Source: Thuidium tamariscinum
Lineage: Eukaryota > Streptophyta > Bryopsida > Hypnales > Thuidiaceae
Direction: 5' to 3'
Length of the DNA stretch: 64,000 bases
NCBI GenBank assembly: GCA_947034885.2
Contig: OX344753.2
Location: forward strand, 21,080,001-21,144,000
In this document: in pieces, positions 1 through 13,020 of the stretch
How positions within the stretch are numbered: position 1 is the first letter of the stretch
Layout: each line of letters opens with the position of its first letter
Made by a program: the position numbers and the translations under genes
The notes under the pieces: generated by a model
Told to the model about the DNA's origin: nothing
The model's database searches: none
Seen by the model: the letters and a program-made list of their open reading frames with translations, nothing else

Positions 1-1559
1 GGAATTTTTTGTTGCAATATGAGCTCAATTTTGTTTAGAAAAATGACTTCTTTTAAAAATAATTTTTTGATTTTTTTTAATTATTAAAAATAAAAAGGTC
101 CACAGATCCTTTTTTTGCTATTTTTGTTCTTTGTGGCCTGTGAAGTATTTGTAGTACTCTATAGTACTGTATAGTATTCCATAGTACTATATTGACAGCC
201 CAAATCTACAGGCGCGCGAAATCAACGGTTGAAATTTGTAGGCGTGTGTCAGACGCATTGTACTGTCAAGATCGCATAATACTGCCAATACTATGTCCAA
301 AAACAGTGTTTTGAGCCAAAAATGTGAAGTGTTTCTTGCAATCACCCATAAGCACATTTTTTCAAAGTTGTGAAAATGAAAAAAAATTGGTCAATTTATT
401 TAAAATTATGATGCAATGTTTTGGGATAATTACCTAATGGTTCAATGTATAAATAAAGTTAAATTGTTTCAATAGCATGTGATAGTTATACCATTAAATT
501 TGAAACTAATACATATTAGCACTCGATTTATCCATCATTGAAACTATGCTTAAGCAACATCATTTAGCAATTATTGAAACAATTATGAGACAAAATGTAA
601 ACAACATTTAGCCGTTGTTAAAACAAACTAATACACAAAAGATACATGACACCATTCAACCTTTGTTGAAACAACAATTAGACATTTTTGATAGTACATT
701 AACATTTAATGCAACAACTTGCAAATTTCAAGAGACTTTCAAATACATTTTTTAAAAGTGCTTAAGAAAATGAAATTTTACTAAGATAATTATCTAAATT
801 TGACCCAATTTTTTTTATAGAAGCTAGTACTTTGGATGTTTATATGAACAAAAAAATTTGAATAGAATCAATTCTTTATAAAAAGAGTTAAAACAATATG
901 AAATTGAATGAAATAAAAGAAAATTTCAAAGTCATTAAAAAGACCAAAACAAAATTTCATATCTTCTCATAAGAAGTGCCATTTCTTGTAAGGTACTCTC
1001 TATGTGATAAGAACTCCATATATTTTGATGTACAATACTACTAAATAAAAAGGATTTTTTGTCTATACAACACTAGGATCATATAAACCTAATTTTTTTA
1101 AATACTTGCATGACAATCCAATTTTCAAACCCAATTTAAATAGCTTTAGAGAGGAAATATTGGGTGAAGTCTTCCACATGGGTTGTCTTACCTACCACCA
1201 CCCTACTTGTATAAATGTATAAAGAGCTTCTCTTTACACCCTCAATTATACACAATTAACTAAATAGCATCAAATTGGTTGTGACACAAAATTAATTATG
1301 TGGTACAAAAGCCACTACATTGGTCTTGCTATCTAATTGAAAATTGTGTGTTCCATTACTTGGCATTATGCACAACTGCCGTGAATTATAAATAGACACT
1401 TTCTATGAAGTTCAAAGTGATTGACATCACGACAAAGGATGAATGAAAATAGGAGAAAAAAAAATCTTTCAACAAAAAAACCCCAATATTTGGGGTCCTT
1501 AGAAGGGTTGTGGAGCGGCCCTCTTGAGGGCTGCAATTTTTTCTAATGTTTTAGTAGAA
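1..1559. other. Intergenic, AT-rich
   Basis: 120-190 holds short iterations of TATAGTACT type. 331-350 is an isolated end of the GGGGTGAATGC family. 540-720 has a loose repeat around CAACATTTAGC and TTGTTGAAACAA. No gene seen. Confidence 0.5.
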
Positions 1560-2015
1560 TTGTAGCTAATGGCTAGAGGAATTTTTTTTAAATAATTACT
1601 TTTATATGGTGTAGAAGTTTACAAAATGAGCCTCTTTTTTCATGCATTTTGAAACATGTAAAAAATGATTTTGGTGAAATTTTTCATAAATGGCCATATC
1701 TATAAAAAATTTCATAAATGGCCATATCTATAAAATTGTTCCAAATGACTCATTTTCATTTTTTACTTTTCATTTTTTTTTTTCAAAATTAAAACATCAA
1801 AAGTATGTATTTTCTTGAAATTTGGTACTATTCTAGTTTTCCTACTTAGAAATTTTTTCTATATATTTCCTTTGGTGGTTACCTTTGTCTTAAAGGTGTA
1901 TACATAATCGTTTTTTTCTTAAATATAAAAAAAATCTAAAAAATTTTAAGTACTCCTAAAAAAATCATGAAAACGCAACAAAATTGATAGGTGTTTCTTG
2001 CAATTACTTAGTATT
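1560..2015. mobile_element. GGGGTGAATGC family, partial copy
   Basis: Shares the right half of the 15.6-kb element: TTACTTTTATATGGTGTAGA, AAAGGTGTATACATAATC and the end GATAGGTGTTTCTTGCAATT. It also holds a short local duplication (TTTCATAAATGGCCATATCT twice at 1681-1730). The left end is not found. Confidence 0.5.
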
Positions 2016-2092
2016 TTTTTAATTTTAGAAAGGAGACATTAGTCTTATTTTGTTACAAAGGGAGAATATTATTATTTTTTATTTCCTTGTCT

Positions 2093-2402
2093 ATGGCAAA
2101 TTTCATTAGAATGGTGAAATCCCATTACTTTGATACTTTCTACTATTCAAACCGTGTAGTTTGAAATCTAAATCTCTCATAGAATTTTGAAACTATACCT
2201 CACCTCAATTTCAAAAATCTATACCTATTATAGATGTTTCAAGTCATGCAATCTAAAACCTAAAGTTATCATAGGTTTTTGAAATTTATACTAATTCTAG
2301 GTGTCTGAAATCTATAATCATCCTACATGTCAATCTTGAGTCCAAACGATATGGTCCAAGAAATGGCGTGTGGAATATCACCATATTAATAAAATTTGCC
2401 AT
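2093..2402. mobile_element. MITE, ATGGCAAATTT family, copy 1
   Basis: 310 bp with inverted ends ATGGCAAATTTCATTAGAAT and rc TTAATAAAATTTGCCAT. The interior is made of alternating GTAGTTTGAAATCTAAA and TAGATGTTT-like blocks. Flanks GTCT / GTGT match at three of four bases. Confidence 0.7.
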
Positions 2403-2999
2403 GTGTTTGCAATGTTAGTCCACAGTCAAATGGCCCTCTTGAGGCCCCATATTTTTCTAATGCCCTTTCAATGATTAGAGGCCTATTGTCCTTCATTGAA
2501 CTATCAATCATATAAATAGTACTACAATACCTATAAGAAATAAAAAATAATATTCATTTAAGTCATTCAAGAATTTTGCACAATACAAATTATAATAGAC
2601 AAATTTGTCATGTATAATGATCATTGCAATGTTACACAATTTCAATCAATCTTACCAAATTTCACTTTCAAAAAAATCAAAACTCCATGATTTTATATGA
2701 TGATTTATTGAAAGCAATTGGTGATGAGTGTTCAAATTTTGATTGTGGAGATGTGTAGGAAATGTTAAAATACACATAATTGATTTTCCAATTTTTTTCA
2801 AAATAAATTCAAAATTTACACTGAAGATAGTTCAATATTAAAGTTTTGTTTCAAAACCAGCAAATCTTTGAAAGAGGAAGGTTGTAGCCTTTACATATTT
2901 GAAGTTGAAGTAAAAGAGCTAATGACATATTGATACAAGAGGAAATGAACTGAGAGATTTTGATAAGAAGAGGATGCAACCAATGCCTTGGGGGAAAAA

Positions 3000-3330
3000 A
3001 TCAATTCCCTTCATCTACAAAGAGGGCTAGGGTGAACCAGCCCCCTCACTTGACCATAAGAAGTCATTCCAAGGGTGCAAGTAAAAATAGAAGCCCCTAC
3101 TATGTACCTGAGTAATTTACCTAATCAACATATCATACAGAATATAAGGCCTCTGATTGCAATTATGAATTCAGAATTTGCAAATTTTATCATGTATGGA
3201 AAATAAAAAATTTCAGCGTATTCCCGAGTAGGTCGGTGAGTGAGGGGTCAGTTCACCCCAGCCACAAATAGGGGGCAACTATTTAACTACTTACCAAGCA
3301 AGGAGGTCAATTCACCCTGACCAAGTTTGA
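3000..3330. mobile_element. Relative of the Mutator-like MITE, inverted
   Basis: In reverse orientation it shares CGCTGAAATTTTTTATTTT, CAAATTCTGAATTCATA and the mirrored GGGGGCTGGTTCACCCT blocks with 22026-22294. The ends are eroded and no target duplication was found, so the limits are approximate. Confidence 0.5.
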
Positions 3331-3343
3331 TAGATTTGTTATA

Positions 3344-3658
3344 AGGTAGGAGGCTCAAACTCCAATAGGGCATTTTGAACCAAACATAACTCAGAGCTAC
3401 GTTTCACTTTCTTCAATATACCAAAATGATCAAACTATGTACATTCTAGGAAGTGGTCGCTTTTAGAGCCCTACGACATTTCAACTTCAAAATTTCATAA
3501 CTAATTCCACAAAGTTCCAAAAAATATGAAACAACTTGGGTTGGATGTCATTTCCTCTTGTTTTTCAAAGAAAATTTACTGAAAAATATTTCAAGATGTT
3601 TTCCCTCCCCCAGATTCAGCTCCAGCACTTAGATGATCGCTTTATGGACCTCCTACCT
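3344..3658. mobile_element. TA-flanked element, AGGTAGGAGG family, copy 1
   Basis: 315 bp, ends AGGTAGGAGGCTC and rc GGACCTCCTACCT, TA on both sides. The interior has TTTTAGAGCCCTACGACATT, CCAAAAAATATGAAACAAC and GAAAAATATTTCAAGATGTT, shared with the copies at 12 and 59 kb. The terminal AGGTAGG matches the six-copy MITE family, but the interior does not. Non-coding. Confidence 0.8.
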
Positions 3659-5062
3659 TAAACAGTCTTGGTGGCTCCACAGTCCGTCCACAGTGACCCA
3701 GATTTGACCGGAAGTCCATTTTAATAGTGGAGACAAAGATAGTTGCGAAAATTAGTAAAGTGGAGAATAAATTATATGGTAAGGTTGCATCCTGGCTGGG
3801 GATGGCACATGAGTGGTGCAGTGCAATAAGCTTAAAACAGCTTCATATGTTTCAAAAATAAATAAATAAATAAAAACAGCTAAAACAGTCAGCTCCACTT
3901 AAAGCACTCTTTTGTTAATGGCAGAATCGGTAGGGGCCTTGAATTAGCCCAAGTGCCCTTTCTGGGTGGGGGGAGTTTTTGTGACACGGCTGAAGGTGGG
4001 GGGAGCCGGGGAGGATTTGAGGACTTACCAATTGAGTGCCGGCCCCCGAATTCAAGTCCCCTACCGATGGCGCGGAGGCGGCAGGAAGTCCAGGAACGCA
4101 TGGTTCTTTCGGAAGTGGTGACGGCCCAATGAGTGACGTCATTTATTAGGACTGCGCACATGAGGCTTAGGGTCCGTTTTCATTAGGCGCCTGGACGTAC
4201 TTTTCATTGTTGAGAAGGAGGAGCTGGACCTCCAATCGGCCATCCAAGTCCCCCTCCAGCTTCGAGGTCGGGGAGAGTTGAAACGCAGGCCTGGAATGCT
4301 TGGAGGGCAGACTGAACCCCCTATTATCAACAAGAGGACAAGATCATGAAGCTACATGGTACCTGCTTTTTCCTTATTGGGTAAACAAAATTGCTACAAG
4401 TACTTCAAGCCCTGTAGGTTTGGAGGGCAATAAATATGTTTTCTGCTCCAACCCCATCCAGCCCGCTCTCCAGGAGCTGGACGTCTAGCTTGCTAATGGA
4501 AACCGGCTCTTACAGAGGCCGTGCGACATTGCATATGAGGGCTGTAAAGCACGGGTTTGCCTTGAGCAGTCCTCACAAAACCCGCGACGTTGTACCCTCA
4601 CCGATTTCTTATTGTGTGACCACTGTTCTTTTAGGTGCAAGATAACAATCTACGTCCAAACTTAGTACTCCAAGATCCGTGTTCACCATCCGTTCTCTAG
4701 GTTTCACCCTTCATAACTGAAGGTGGAGTGGGAGGAGGGCAAGTGGCACAACAGGCACTACGGAGGGGCTGCGGCACAAGGTTGTGCTACTTGAGGTTCA
4801 GGGGTGGGTTCCCGCCTTTGAGAACTCTAGCCCTCACAACCATAACCGGTTGTTGACTTTTTAAAGCTAACATGGCTCTATGCCATAGGCTACCCATCAC
4901 CATCACCGTCACAAGTTGTAACTGATAACCTTCTTTCCTTTCAACTTGCTTCCTACACCCTTGGATCATGAAGATCAAAGGTTGTGATTGAAAGTGAACA
5001 ACCAGTTATGTCCGATAACCTTCTTGCCACTACCACGGCTTGAAGGTTATCTAATACATATT
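3659..5062. other. Intergenic, partly GC-rich
   Basis: Apart from the probable hAT MITE at 4168, this stretch has GC-rich single-copy-looking sequence (3940-4140, 4690-4780) with open frames on both strands, none recognisable. 4920-5055 contains two GATAACCTTCTT units. Confidence 0.4.
4168..4512. mobile_element. Probable hAT-type MITE
   Basis: 345 bp, ends TAGGGTCCGTTTTCATTAG and rc TAAGAGCCGGTTTCCATTAG, continuing GACGT. Flanks ATGAGGCT and CAGAGGCC agree at five central bases (GAGGC), compatible with an aged 8-bp duplication. Unlike other elements it is rather GC-rich. Short frames on both strands are not supported as genes. Confidence 0.6.
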
Positions 5063-5197
5063 CCCATTACAGGCCAAATGGGAGCAGACCCATTGCGGGT
5101 TAAATTGTACTAGTGGTGTACATTTAAGAACTTGAATGTACACCGCCATTACAATCTGAGTTGCAATGGGTCTACTCCCATTTATTTTGTAATAGGG
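5063..5197. mobile_element. Small foldback element
   Basis: 135 bp foldback: CCCATTACAGGCCAAATGGG, then AGACCCATTGC, mirrored by GCAATGGGTCT and ATTTTGTAATAGGG, with GTACATT / AATGTAC next to the loop. A decayed relative is at about 14279-14400 (CATTAT / ATAATGGATTGCC). Superfamily unknown. Confidence 0.65.
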
Positions 5198-5204
5198 TAG
5201 TTCA

Positions 5205-5250
5205 CTCTAATTGGTGCTTTTGTAATTTGCCTCTTTGCAATGAAAATAAA
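5205..5250 (+). mobile_element. Possible LINE tail remnant
   Basis: The string TTTGTAATTTGCCTCTTTGC followed by AATGAAAATAAATCC matches the start of the recurrent LINE tail (compare 46480). Too short to be sure. Confidence 0.3.
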
Positions 5251-5520
5251 TCCTATCAGCAATTGCATTTACACTGCATAATACAATTAGGGTTTGATTG
5301 GAATAGAATAATAGATAGATTTTTTAATCACACTTGTTCTTGTTATAGGTAGAACCTCTCTTAAACTTGAGGCACTAATAACCGATCATTTTATCAATTT
5401 TGTAGCAGATGGTGAAGAATAAGAGAAAGTGGAAATTTTTTCTATTAATGTAGGAAGATAGAAAATATTGGGATAGAGAATTTTCCAAAATTCTATTCTC
5501 AAAATTGAAAATAGTGTGAA

Positions 5521-5770
5521 TTTTGGGAGCAAAAAAGTACATTGCATCCATTTCCAACATCAAAAGTCTTCCAATTCTAATCAATCTTGAACTACTTTCC
5601 TACTCACTTTTTCTAAACATGTGTCATAACCTTATTAGTCCCAACTTTGAAAAGGACAAAAAAAAACATTCCGAGCTTCATTTCTATCTTAAGGTTGGAA
5701 ATAGCACACCCTACAAGTTGGTTATTGGGCATAGTTGAATATTGGTACTTCAACCTTTGTGCATGGTGTT
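5521..5770 (+). repeat. Dispersed repeat shared with 62.55-62.83 kb
   Basis: TTTTGGGAGCAAAAAAG, CTTCCAATTCTAATCA, CATGTGTCATAACCTTATTAG and AGGTTGGAAATAGC appear in the same order at 62555-62830. Unclassified; no termini recognised. Confidence 0.55.
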
Positions 5771-8700
5771 GGAACTATACACTAAGAGAGGTTTTTGCAT
5801 GTCAAAGAGGTGCAATGAATTGCTATTTATAGAGATGTTAGAAATTGCTCAAATAGGAACCTTTATGGAATTCTAACTTAAGTTTATGGAAATTCTTTTG
5901 AAATTCTAAAAATTATTGGCTTGATAACAACAACAATTTCTTTACAATCTGATTTTAAGTTGGTAAGAATTTGCAATGTTGACAATTTTCAATGCATGTA
6001 TTTTCAAAATTAAATCTATGATAATAATACTTTTTAGAGTCCTAAGTAGTTGAACATCACCATTTTAGTCCTTCTAATTTAACAAAATCAATGTTGCTAA
6101 GAAATAAACATTGTAAACCATTGTACTAGTGTACTTTTTATAAATCAAAAATATAAATGATATGCATGAATTTACAAGTGTAAAAGTGTTGATACTGTCT
6201 AAATTAAATTACAACCACCAATTAGAGAGTTTTCTATTATATAGAGGTAAAAACATGGGGAGGTAGGGCAAAAGTCTAAAAAGTGCAATTAGAAGGGAAC
6301 AAAGGAAAAATTCTAGAAAAAAAAATAGGAAACTCAAACTAAAAAATGTTAGGTAAGATTTGGTGAAGTAACCAAATTGAAAAAAAAAGTAAAATGATGT
6401 TAAAATAAAAAATTATTAAGTAGGAAAATTAACTTGAAATTAAATAGAAAACCAAAAATATAACACGCACAGAAATCAAACACTTAGAGTTAGAAATTGG
6501 ATTTAATATAGTTTCTACACTCAATTGTAATTAGTAACAATTATATACTATTAAGAAAAATATATTTTAGGTGACGAACCCAAATTTTTATGGACAAATT
6601 TTAGAGGACATCCAATGTAATAACTTGTGTTTTTTGTCAACAAAAACATCCAATGTAACAATGCATCAAAGTTGACATAAAACATGGGTTGTTATGTTGA
6701 ATGTCCATTAAAATCCATTTGTTAAAATTTGCACTTCTCACCTGAAACATGAATTTCTTACAGTGATAGGTACATACACATATTTTTGTAACAATTTTAA
6801 TATGGATCTCTTTCTCTCTCATACACACACACACAATTAATTCCTAATGGACTAAGTGACTATTCAATATATGCAAAAAAATCTTAGGTTGCTATGCACA
6901 AAGACAATTTTGGTTAGATATTCATGAAAATTTGACACAAGGTATAAATATGTACTCCTTGCAAAAAATATAATTTTTTTTACTAGATGCCTAGATCAAA
7001 AGGTATGAGCTACCTTAAACTTTTCAGATAGCTTGGATTGCTTCAAGCATCATGTACAAAACTCCTCTACCACTTTTGAAAATCAATAGTTATATAAATA
7101 ACATGATATAGGATGAATGTGTTCCAAAAAATAACTCCAGATAGTGCAAAAATCTCATTCTAGGGATAAGTAAAGTTTGTTGGTTGTATTAGGCATTGTT
7201 AGAAAAAAAATTCACATGAGTTCAAACATTATAATCTTTCATTCTATGAAGGCAAAGTCCCTCAAATTTTTCACACATTTCCATAGTAGTCTACTCCAAA
7301 TTCATGCACTAAAATTTCCATTAAAAAAATATTTTTCTCCCAATGCCCTAAAAAGTGATAGCTTTTGACAATTTATACTTGAAATATGCCTCAATCCTTT
7401 AGAGATTAATCAATTTTATACAAAAAATAGAGAACTAAAAAAGAGAAAATTCATAAAAACTATTATGGATGTCACACTTGCACTAAACTCTATGAAACTC
7501 AACTTCAAAAAGGTTATGCATTAGAGAAAATTTAGCCCATAAAAAAGGTTGTTTGACTTTTAGTAAATATGCAAATTCAAGAAAAGAAAATAGCTTCTTC
7601 TTAAAGAAAAAATTGAATTATCTTAGTCCTTTGTCTTGCATGGCACATCAATTGATCACATGGACCCCTCAAAAAATTTAATTAATTTTTTAATAGTTTT
7701 GATTTTCTTTAATAATTGCACATTTTCATACAATCAAATGGCCTTGAGTATGATCCAGATTTCCTCTTATGAATTACCCATCATTGTTCTTTGTGGCCAT
7801 TGCACATTTTAGAAATATTGGATTCACAATTTTTTCTAACAATAAGAGTTTTTTTCTAATGTGTGTTTGAGTTTGTTTCATTTTTTATGAAGAAAAAGAA
7901 ATATAATAGGTGATTAGTGCAAAAACATATAGTTTTTTGAGATAGCTATCCATTATTGTCTTTAAGGGAGAAGTAATCTTGGTTAATTTGGTTGCTCTTG
8001 TGGCTATTTTCATTCTCTACACAATTGCAATGGTAATCTAAAAGTGTCCATTAAGATTTTGGAATGAATTAATGAATCTTTTGCTATGTGTAGAACCCCT
8101 ACCTAGTTGGAGGTGTTTATTGTGTTTATAAAATTATAACTTTTCAATAGAATTTCAACCCTGATTCTACACTCACTTGTCACACAATGTAAGCCATTGT
8201 ACACCTTTCACTATTATTATCCTTTCAAAAGATGGCATTTCACAATTTTGATACTATTTTGGATAGTTGAGTTATTTGTAAAGTCCCCCCTACTTTAGGC
8301 ATGACTTTTTTTTGAAGTTGAGAAGGCAATTATAGTTGAAGCATCAAACTTTTTTGCAAGAATGATACTTATGTTACACGACTTCAAAAGTGGGGACCGA
8401 ACTTTTTTAGGCACCATTTTGATGGAAAAATAAGTTTCATACCCACTTTTATTTTGACTTTTTTAACTCAACCGGCTTTTTCACAAAACTCATGGGTTTA
8501 AACCCCGGTTTAGGGTACTTTCCAAATAACTCAATTATTTTGAATACTATTTTAAATATTGTTTTGGATACTATTTTGATCACTACATTACAATAGAACA
8601 TAACAAAATCAAATTCATGACTAGATATTGTTTTTTTAAATTTAATTTTGAAAAAATTGGGGTTTTCATTGCAAGTTTTTAGTTCAAAGCCAAGCCTCAT

Positions 8701-8799
8701 ACAAAGAGCCATTGCCCCCTTAGAAGCTGACCCATACAAGAAACACAAATAGAATACTAGGGATTGTATTTGGAATGGGAGTGAATTTGTACCTGCCTC
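5771..8799. other. Intergenic, AT-rich
   Basis: Contains the CACTA-MITE relic near 6560-6730, an (AC)n run at 6822, and otherwise AT-rich unique or decayed sequence. The 99-codon minus frame at 8748-8449 is low-complexity. No gene seen. Confidence 0.5.
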
Positions 8800-9715
8800 A
8801 ACTTCTAAACAACCAGGGCCATTTGTCTCTCAAAAACCACTCAAAACTATCAATTTTGTTGGCTTCATCCAAGATTTTTTTTGGAATCTAACCATAGGAT
8901 CTTGTACTTTACTTATGTGAGAGCATGTGCTAAAATATCATGAAGTTTAACAATACTGATTGGAAGATATTTGCACTCAAAATTGGAAAATCAAGTTTTT
9001 TTTAACAAATAGCAATTTCAAACGACTTTGATTGCCATTTGTTGAAAAAATTTGAATTCTACACATTGAATTAAATCTTTTGTGTTGAAGAATTGAGTTG
9101 AAAGTCTAGGAAAAAATTTGTGAAAAAAAACAAGCTTGATCTTCATTCTTTAAAAAAATGTTAAATAGATGTAGGTTCAAGATTGATTAAGAAATTAAAT
9201 CATCAATAGCTCTAAGGTGAGATTGAAATAGAATAATTCCAATGGTGAAATTATTCTAACAAACAAATTTGACCTTGTACAAAAAAAAATTGAGAAATTA
9301 TAGAAATTGCATTAAAAAATGAGTCTTGTAAGATTTTTTTTCAAAAAGATGCTCAAATTGATGAGAAACAAGATTGTTTATAACTTTCACATCGCTCATC
9401 CAAATGGAATAATCAAAGGTTCACATATAGACAAAAACAAGATCTTGAAAAGAAAAGAAAATTTAAATTTAATTTCAAGTTTTTTTGGATTTTTTTTTCT
9501 ACTTGGTGACATGTAAATTATAATAAAAATGGCATAACTTTTGCTTGTAGGCACCAACTGAAATAAAAATTTATATTCCTATAAAGATAACAATTTTTTC
9601 TATCTTATAAGATAGTTTTTTCAAAGTTTTGATAAAATTTGAGGTCACAGAAACTTACCCAAAATTCATTTTGTCCCTTGGAGGGGACAATGGTTTTTTA
9701 GGAGTCTTAGTTGGT
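8800..9715. mobile_element. Diverged copy of the TTAA-flanked repeat
   Basis: Aligns with 49230-50155 for nearly its whole length: ACCATAGGATCTTGTACTTT, GTCTAGGAAAAAATTTGTG, CCAAATGGAATAATCAAAGG, CTTGTAGGCACCAACTG and GGAGGGGACAATGG near the end. The termini are eroded. Confidence 0.55.
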
Positions 9716-9719
9716 AGAT

Positions 9720-11046
9720 AGGTATGGTTTTTAGTGACTGCATATTTACCCACAAACTAAGACTCCTCATAATTTTCATCTCATTAATCAAAATGGAATG
9801 ATTCAAAGATTTTCATGTATTTATAAACCTAAAGAATCAATTTCAATTTTGTATTCTTTGAAAAAGTGATTTTAACCTCTATAGCCTTGAACTGCGTTTT
9901 TTGGCAACATAGAAATTTTGGGTAGCTTACTATGAATGGAGTTTTTATTTCTTTTTCTTGAAATTTTTACAAAATATGAATCTAAGGAGTAGCTTTAAAG
10001 CCTAACAATTTTCATAACTTTTGACTACATGGTTTAAAAGTTATGGCATGATATGTTGTTTCCTTTGAACTGCGGGCAACCTGGACATTAAAAAAGAACT
10101 TCTTTAAAAATTGTTTTTTAAGAAATAAAAATTTGAAATAGGTTTATGAGATATTTATCTAAGTGGAAAGATTTGAATCATTCCATTTCAATAAAAGACT
10201 CAAAAGTTATAAGGAATCTCAATTTGGAGTAGTTTGTGGGTAGTTATAGAATTTCTACTGTATAAAAAAGTTTGAAATTCTTTGTTTAATTCAATTTTTA
10301 ATATTTTTGAAAAAAAACTAAAACATTGGGTGAAGATTGTTTATTACAATATTTCAACCATTGGGATTGACATTTTTCATTTTTACAAATAAATTGTTCA
10401 CAATTTAGTATTTTCAAGCATTTTCTACTTCTTTCGATTTACTATTTATTTCCTATATGTTGTACATTCCAAATGATTTGAATTTTTTTGACCATATAGC
10501 CAACTTGAATTATAAAATTAATTTAAAGAGTAACCATTATTTTGAATATTTTTTTCATACAAATGTGACCTTGTAAAGTGCAAGTGCCTGGATTTTTGCA
10601 AGAATAGAAAAAGGATTTTTGCTAGTACAAATGTTAATATCTTCCAATCTACACGGTGAAAGTTTCTGAAAATTTTTCCACATATTTTCAAACCACCTAA
10701 CTACAAGATCCTACGGTTAAATATTTCAAAAAAAATTTAAAAATAAATAAATTGCACTTGTATTAGAAATCACAATTTTGTAGTGATTTTGGTGGAAACA
10801 TAGTCAAAAACCTTTAGAAATTAAAGAAGTTTTTTGAGCTATTTGGGTTGTCCAAAGATTAAAAAAAATTACATATTATGCAATAATTTTTTGACTAATT
10901 ATGTAGTCAAAAATTATGAAAATTGTTGTGCCTTAAAGCTACTCCTTGGACACATGTTGCGTGAAAATTTCAAAGAGGAAATTGTTAAAATTCATTTGCA
11001 CTAAGCTACTTAAAATCACCATCTTGCGAGAAAAACACAACTCAGT
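9720..11046. mobile_element. Related TTAA-type repeat, larger and rearranged
   Basis: Ends at GTCCTTTAGGGGTTAAGG (11035-11052). Contains the family segment CTACAAGATCCTACGGTTAA. Internally, 9735-9800 and 10180-10250 form an imperfect inverted repeat (ACCCACAAACTAAGACTCC against GTAGTTTGTGGGTAG). Probably more than one insertion. The left boundary is uncertain. Confidence 0.45.
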
Positions 11047-11112
11047 CCTTTAGGGGTTAAGGTCCAACAATTTTTGTAATTTTTGACTCCATTAAAAAGT
11101 AATTGTATGATA

Positions 11113-11385
11113 AGGTGGGTACATCCAAAAGCACATCTAAACTTAAAGCACCATCTACATTTATTGTACATTTCCAAAATCAATTATGTACATAGTTTGT
11201 AGATGGCACTTCTAGAAATAGACTTTGAACCTTAAGAACTTTTGCATGTAGTATCCAAATGTTTTATTCTTTGGTGCACTGGAATGTGCTTTCACTTGCC
11301 AACAAGACTATATGAAAATCTAAACAACTTTATAATAGTAACTAGGCACAATACCAATAAGTGGTGTTGTTGGGTGTACCTACCT
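11113..11385. mobile_element. TA-flanked MITE, AGGTAGG family, copy 1
   Basis: 273 bp with terminal inverted repeats AGGTGGGTACATCCAAAAG / rc TTGGGTGTACCTACCT, flanked by TA on both sides. The interior has the family landmarks GTACATTTCCAAAATCA, TGTAGATGGCACTT, TATCCAAATG and GGAATGTGCTTTCACTTGCC. No coding capacity. The TA duplication and short TIRs place it with Tc1/mariner-type (Stowaway-like) MITEs. Confidence 0.9.
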
Positions 11386-11399
11386 TAAGTGGTTTTCAT

Positions 11400-11836
11400 T
11401 GCTCAATAGGTAGCCCAAGCAACTAAAAAAGCTTCTTTAAAAATCAATTTTGATTTATTTTTTTATCCTATATGTTGTAGGATTCTAAATAGTTTGAAAA
11501 TTTTTCAAGCATATAGCCAACATGCTTTGAAGAACAAATCCACAGAGTGACCACTATTTTTGAACATTTTTTTATACAGATGTGACCATCTAATGTGAAA
11601 ATGCCTAGATTTTTGCATGGTTAAAAAAAAGGATCTTTGTCAATTCAAACACTAATATGTTGTAATCTACATGGTAGAATTTTCTAAAAAAATTTCACAT
11701 CTTTTTAACTAATCTTCTACAAGATCCTATGATTACATGTGTCCAAAAATGTTTTTTTTCTAATAGTTGACACTTGTACTAGAATGGCAGTTTTGGAGCG
11801 TTATTGGTGAAGAGATACTCTAAAACTTTTAGGGGT
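11400..11836. mobile_element. Partial TTAA-type repeat
   Basis: TACAAGATCCTATGATTACA and the end AACTTTTAGGGGTTAACTTC identify the right part of the family. It sits between the AGGTAGG MITE ending at 11385 and the element starting at 11992. Confidence 0.5.
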
Positions 11837-11991
11837 TAACTTCAGTAAGTTATTCAAAGTGATGTTCACCGCAATTGCCACAAATACAAACAAGTAAAAA
11901 TGGAAATATCAGAAACGGACCGACTAAGTATATAGAATATTTGCATATTATGTGGAACAAAATCCTCTAGTAAAAACAAATTACAAGAATA

Positions 11992-12318
11992 TAGGAGGAG
12001 GCTCTTGAATGGAGCGGGTTCTAAAATGGTGCCCTATCTTAAATGTACAGTTCTTGTACATGTTGCATTTTCATAGTCTTCAGCAGTGTACTGACAGTGT
12101 ACATTTTAGCTAGGGCACCATTTTAGAGCCCTATACCCTTTCAACTTCAGAATTTGATAACTAATTCTAGAGAGCTCCAAAAAATATGAAACGACTTGGG
12201 TTAGATGCCTATTCAAGCTGCCTTTCAAGGAAAATTCTCTGAAAAATATTTCAAGATGTTTGACCTGCCCAAAATTCTGTTCCAGCCCTTAGATGGTCGG
12301 TTTATGGACCTCCTCCCT
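11992..12318. mobile_element. TA-flanked element, AGGTAGGAGG family, copy 2
   Basis: 327 bp, ends TAGGAGGAGGCTC and rc GGACCTCCTCCCT, TA on both sides. The second half aligns with 3480-3658 over its full length (TTTTAGAGCCCTATACCC, AAAAAATATGAAACGAC, AGATGGTCGGTTTATGG). An open frame across its right end is not a gene. Confidence 0.8.
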
Positions 12319-12746
12319 TATGCCTTCAAGGCTTCAACTTGCTGTATTCAGGTCCTCCTTTTTCTGGCCACAGGCAAATCACATGTTGCTGGCTGTGAAA
12401 ATAATTTACCCAGAAACTGAACCCAGTGAGTGAGACAGTCATCAAGCATGCCAGATATGCATGACGTTCCACCGAAGGAGCTAAATCCACGTTCTTCCCG
12501 TTTCATTTGCTTCAAAAAAAAATTTAATTTAATTAAATTTAAAAAAAAAATCCAGGTCTAAATGAACAGAGCTACTGTGCAGGTGAAGAATAGGTCAGAC
12601 AATAGAGTTAACCGTAAAGTGGGTGGAATGCTGGACCAAGAGACTCAGTTTGGGAAAAACACAACACCAAATTCCTTGAAGCATCAAAATTGAGGTCCCG
12701 GCCACAGGAGTTCCGTGCCATGTTTTTTTTCTACTATTTTCAGTTA

Positions 12747-13020
12747 AGGTAGTACACCCAAAATGGCACCTGACCTTAAAGCGCCCTGTACAACGTGCAT
12801 ACATTTTCAAAATCAGTCATGTACCTAGACTGTAGATGGCACTTTCAGAAACACACTTTGACTGTTAATAACTTTTGCATATGGTATCCAAATCCACTGT
12901 TCTTTGGGGCGTTGGAACATGCTTTCACTCACCGACAAGACTATAAAAAAAAATCTGAACAACATAATAACAGGAACTAGGCACGGTATGAAAAACTGGC
13001 ACTTTTGGGTGTACCTACCT
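12747..13020. mobile_element. TA-flanked MITE, AGGTAGG family, copy 2
   Basis: 274 bp, TA on both sides, ends AGGTAGTACACCCAAAAT and rc TTTTGGGTGTACCTACCT. Same interior as copy 1, with less decay in parts (TTAATAACTTTTGCATATGG, GGAACATGCTTTCACTC). The short open frames predicted here are not genes. Confidence 0.9.
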
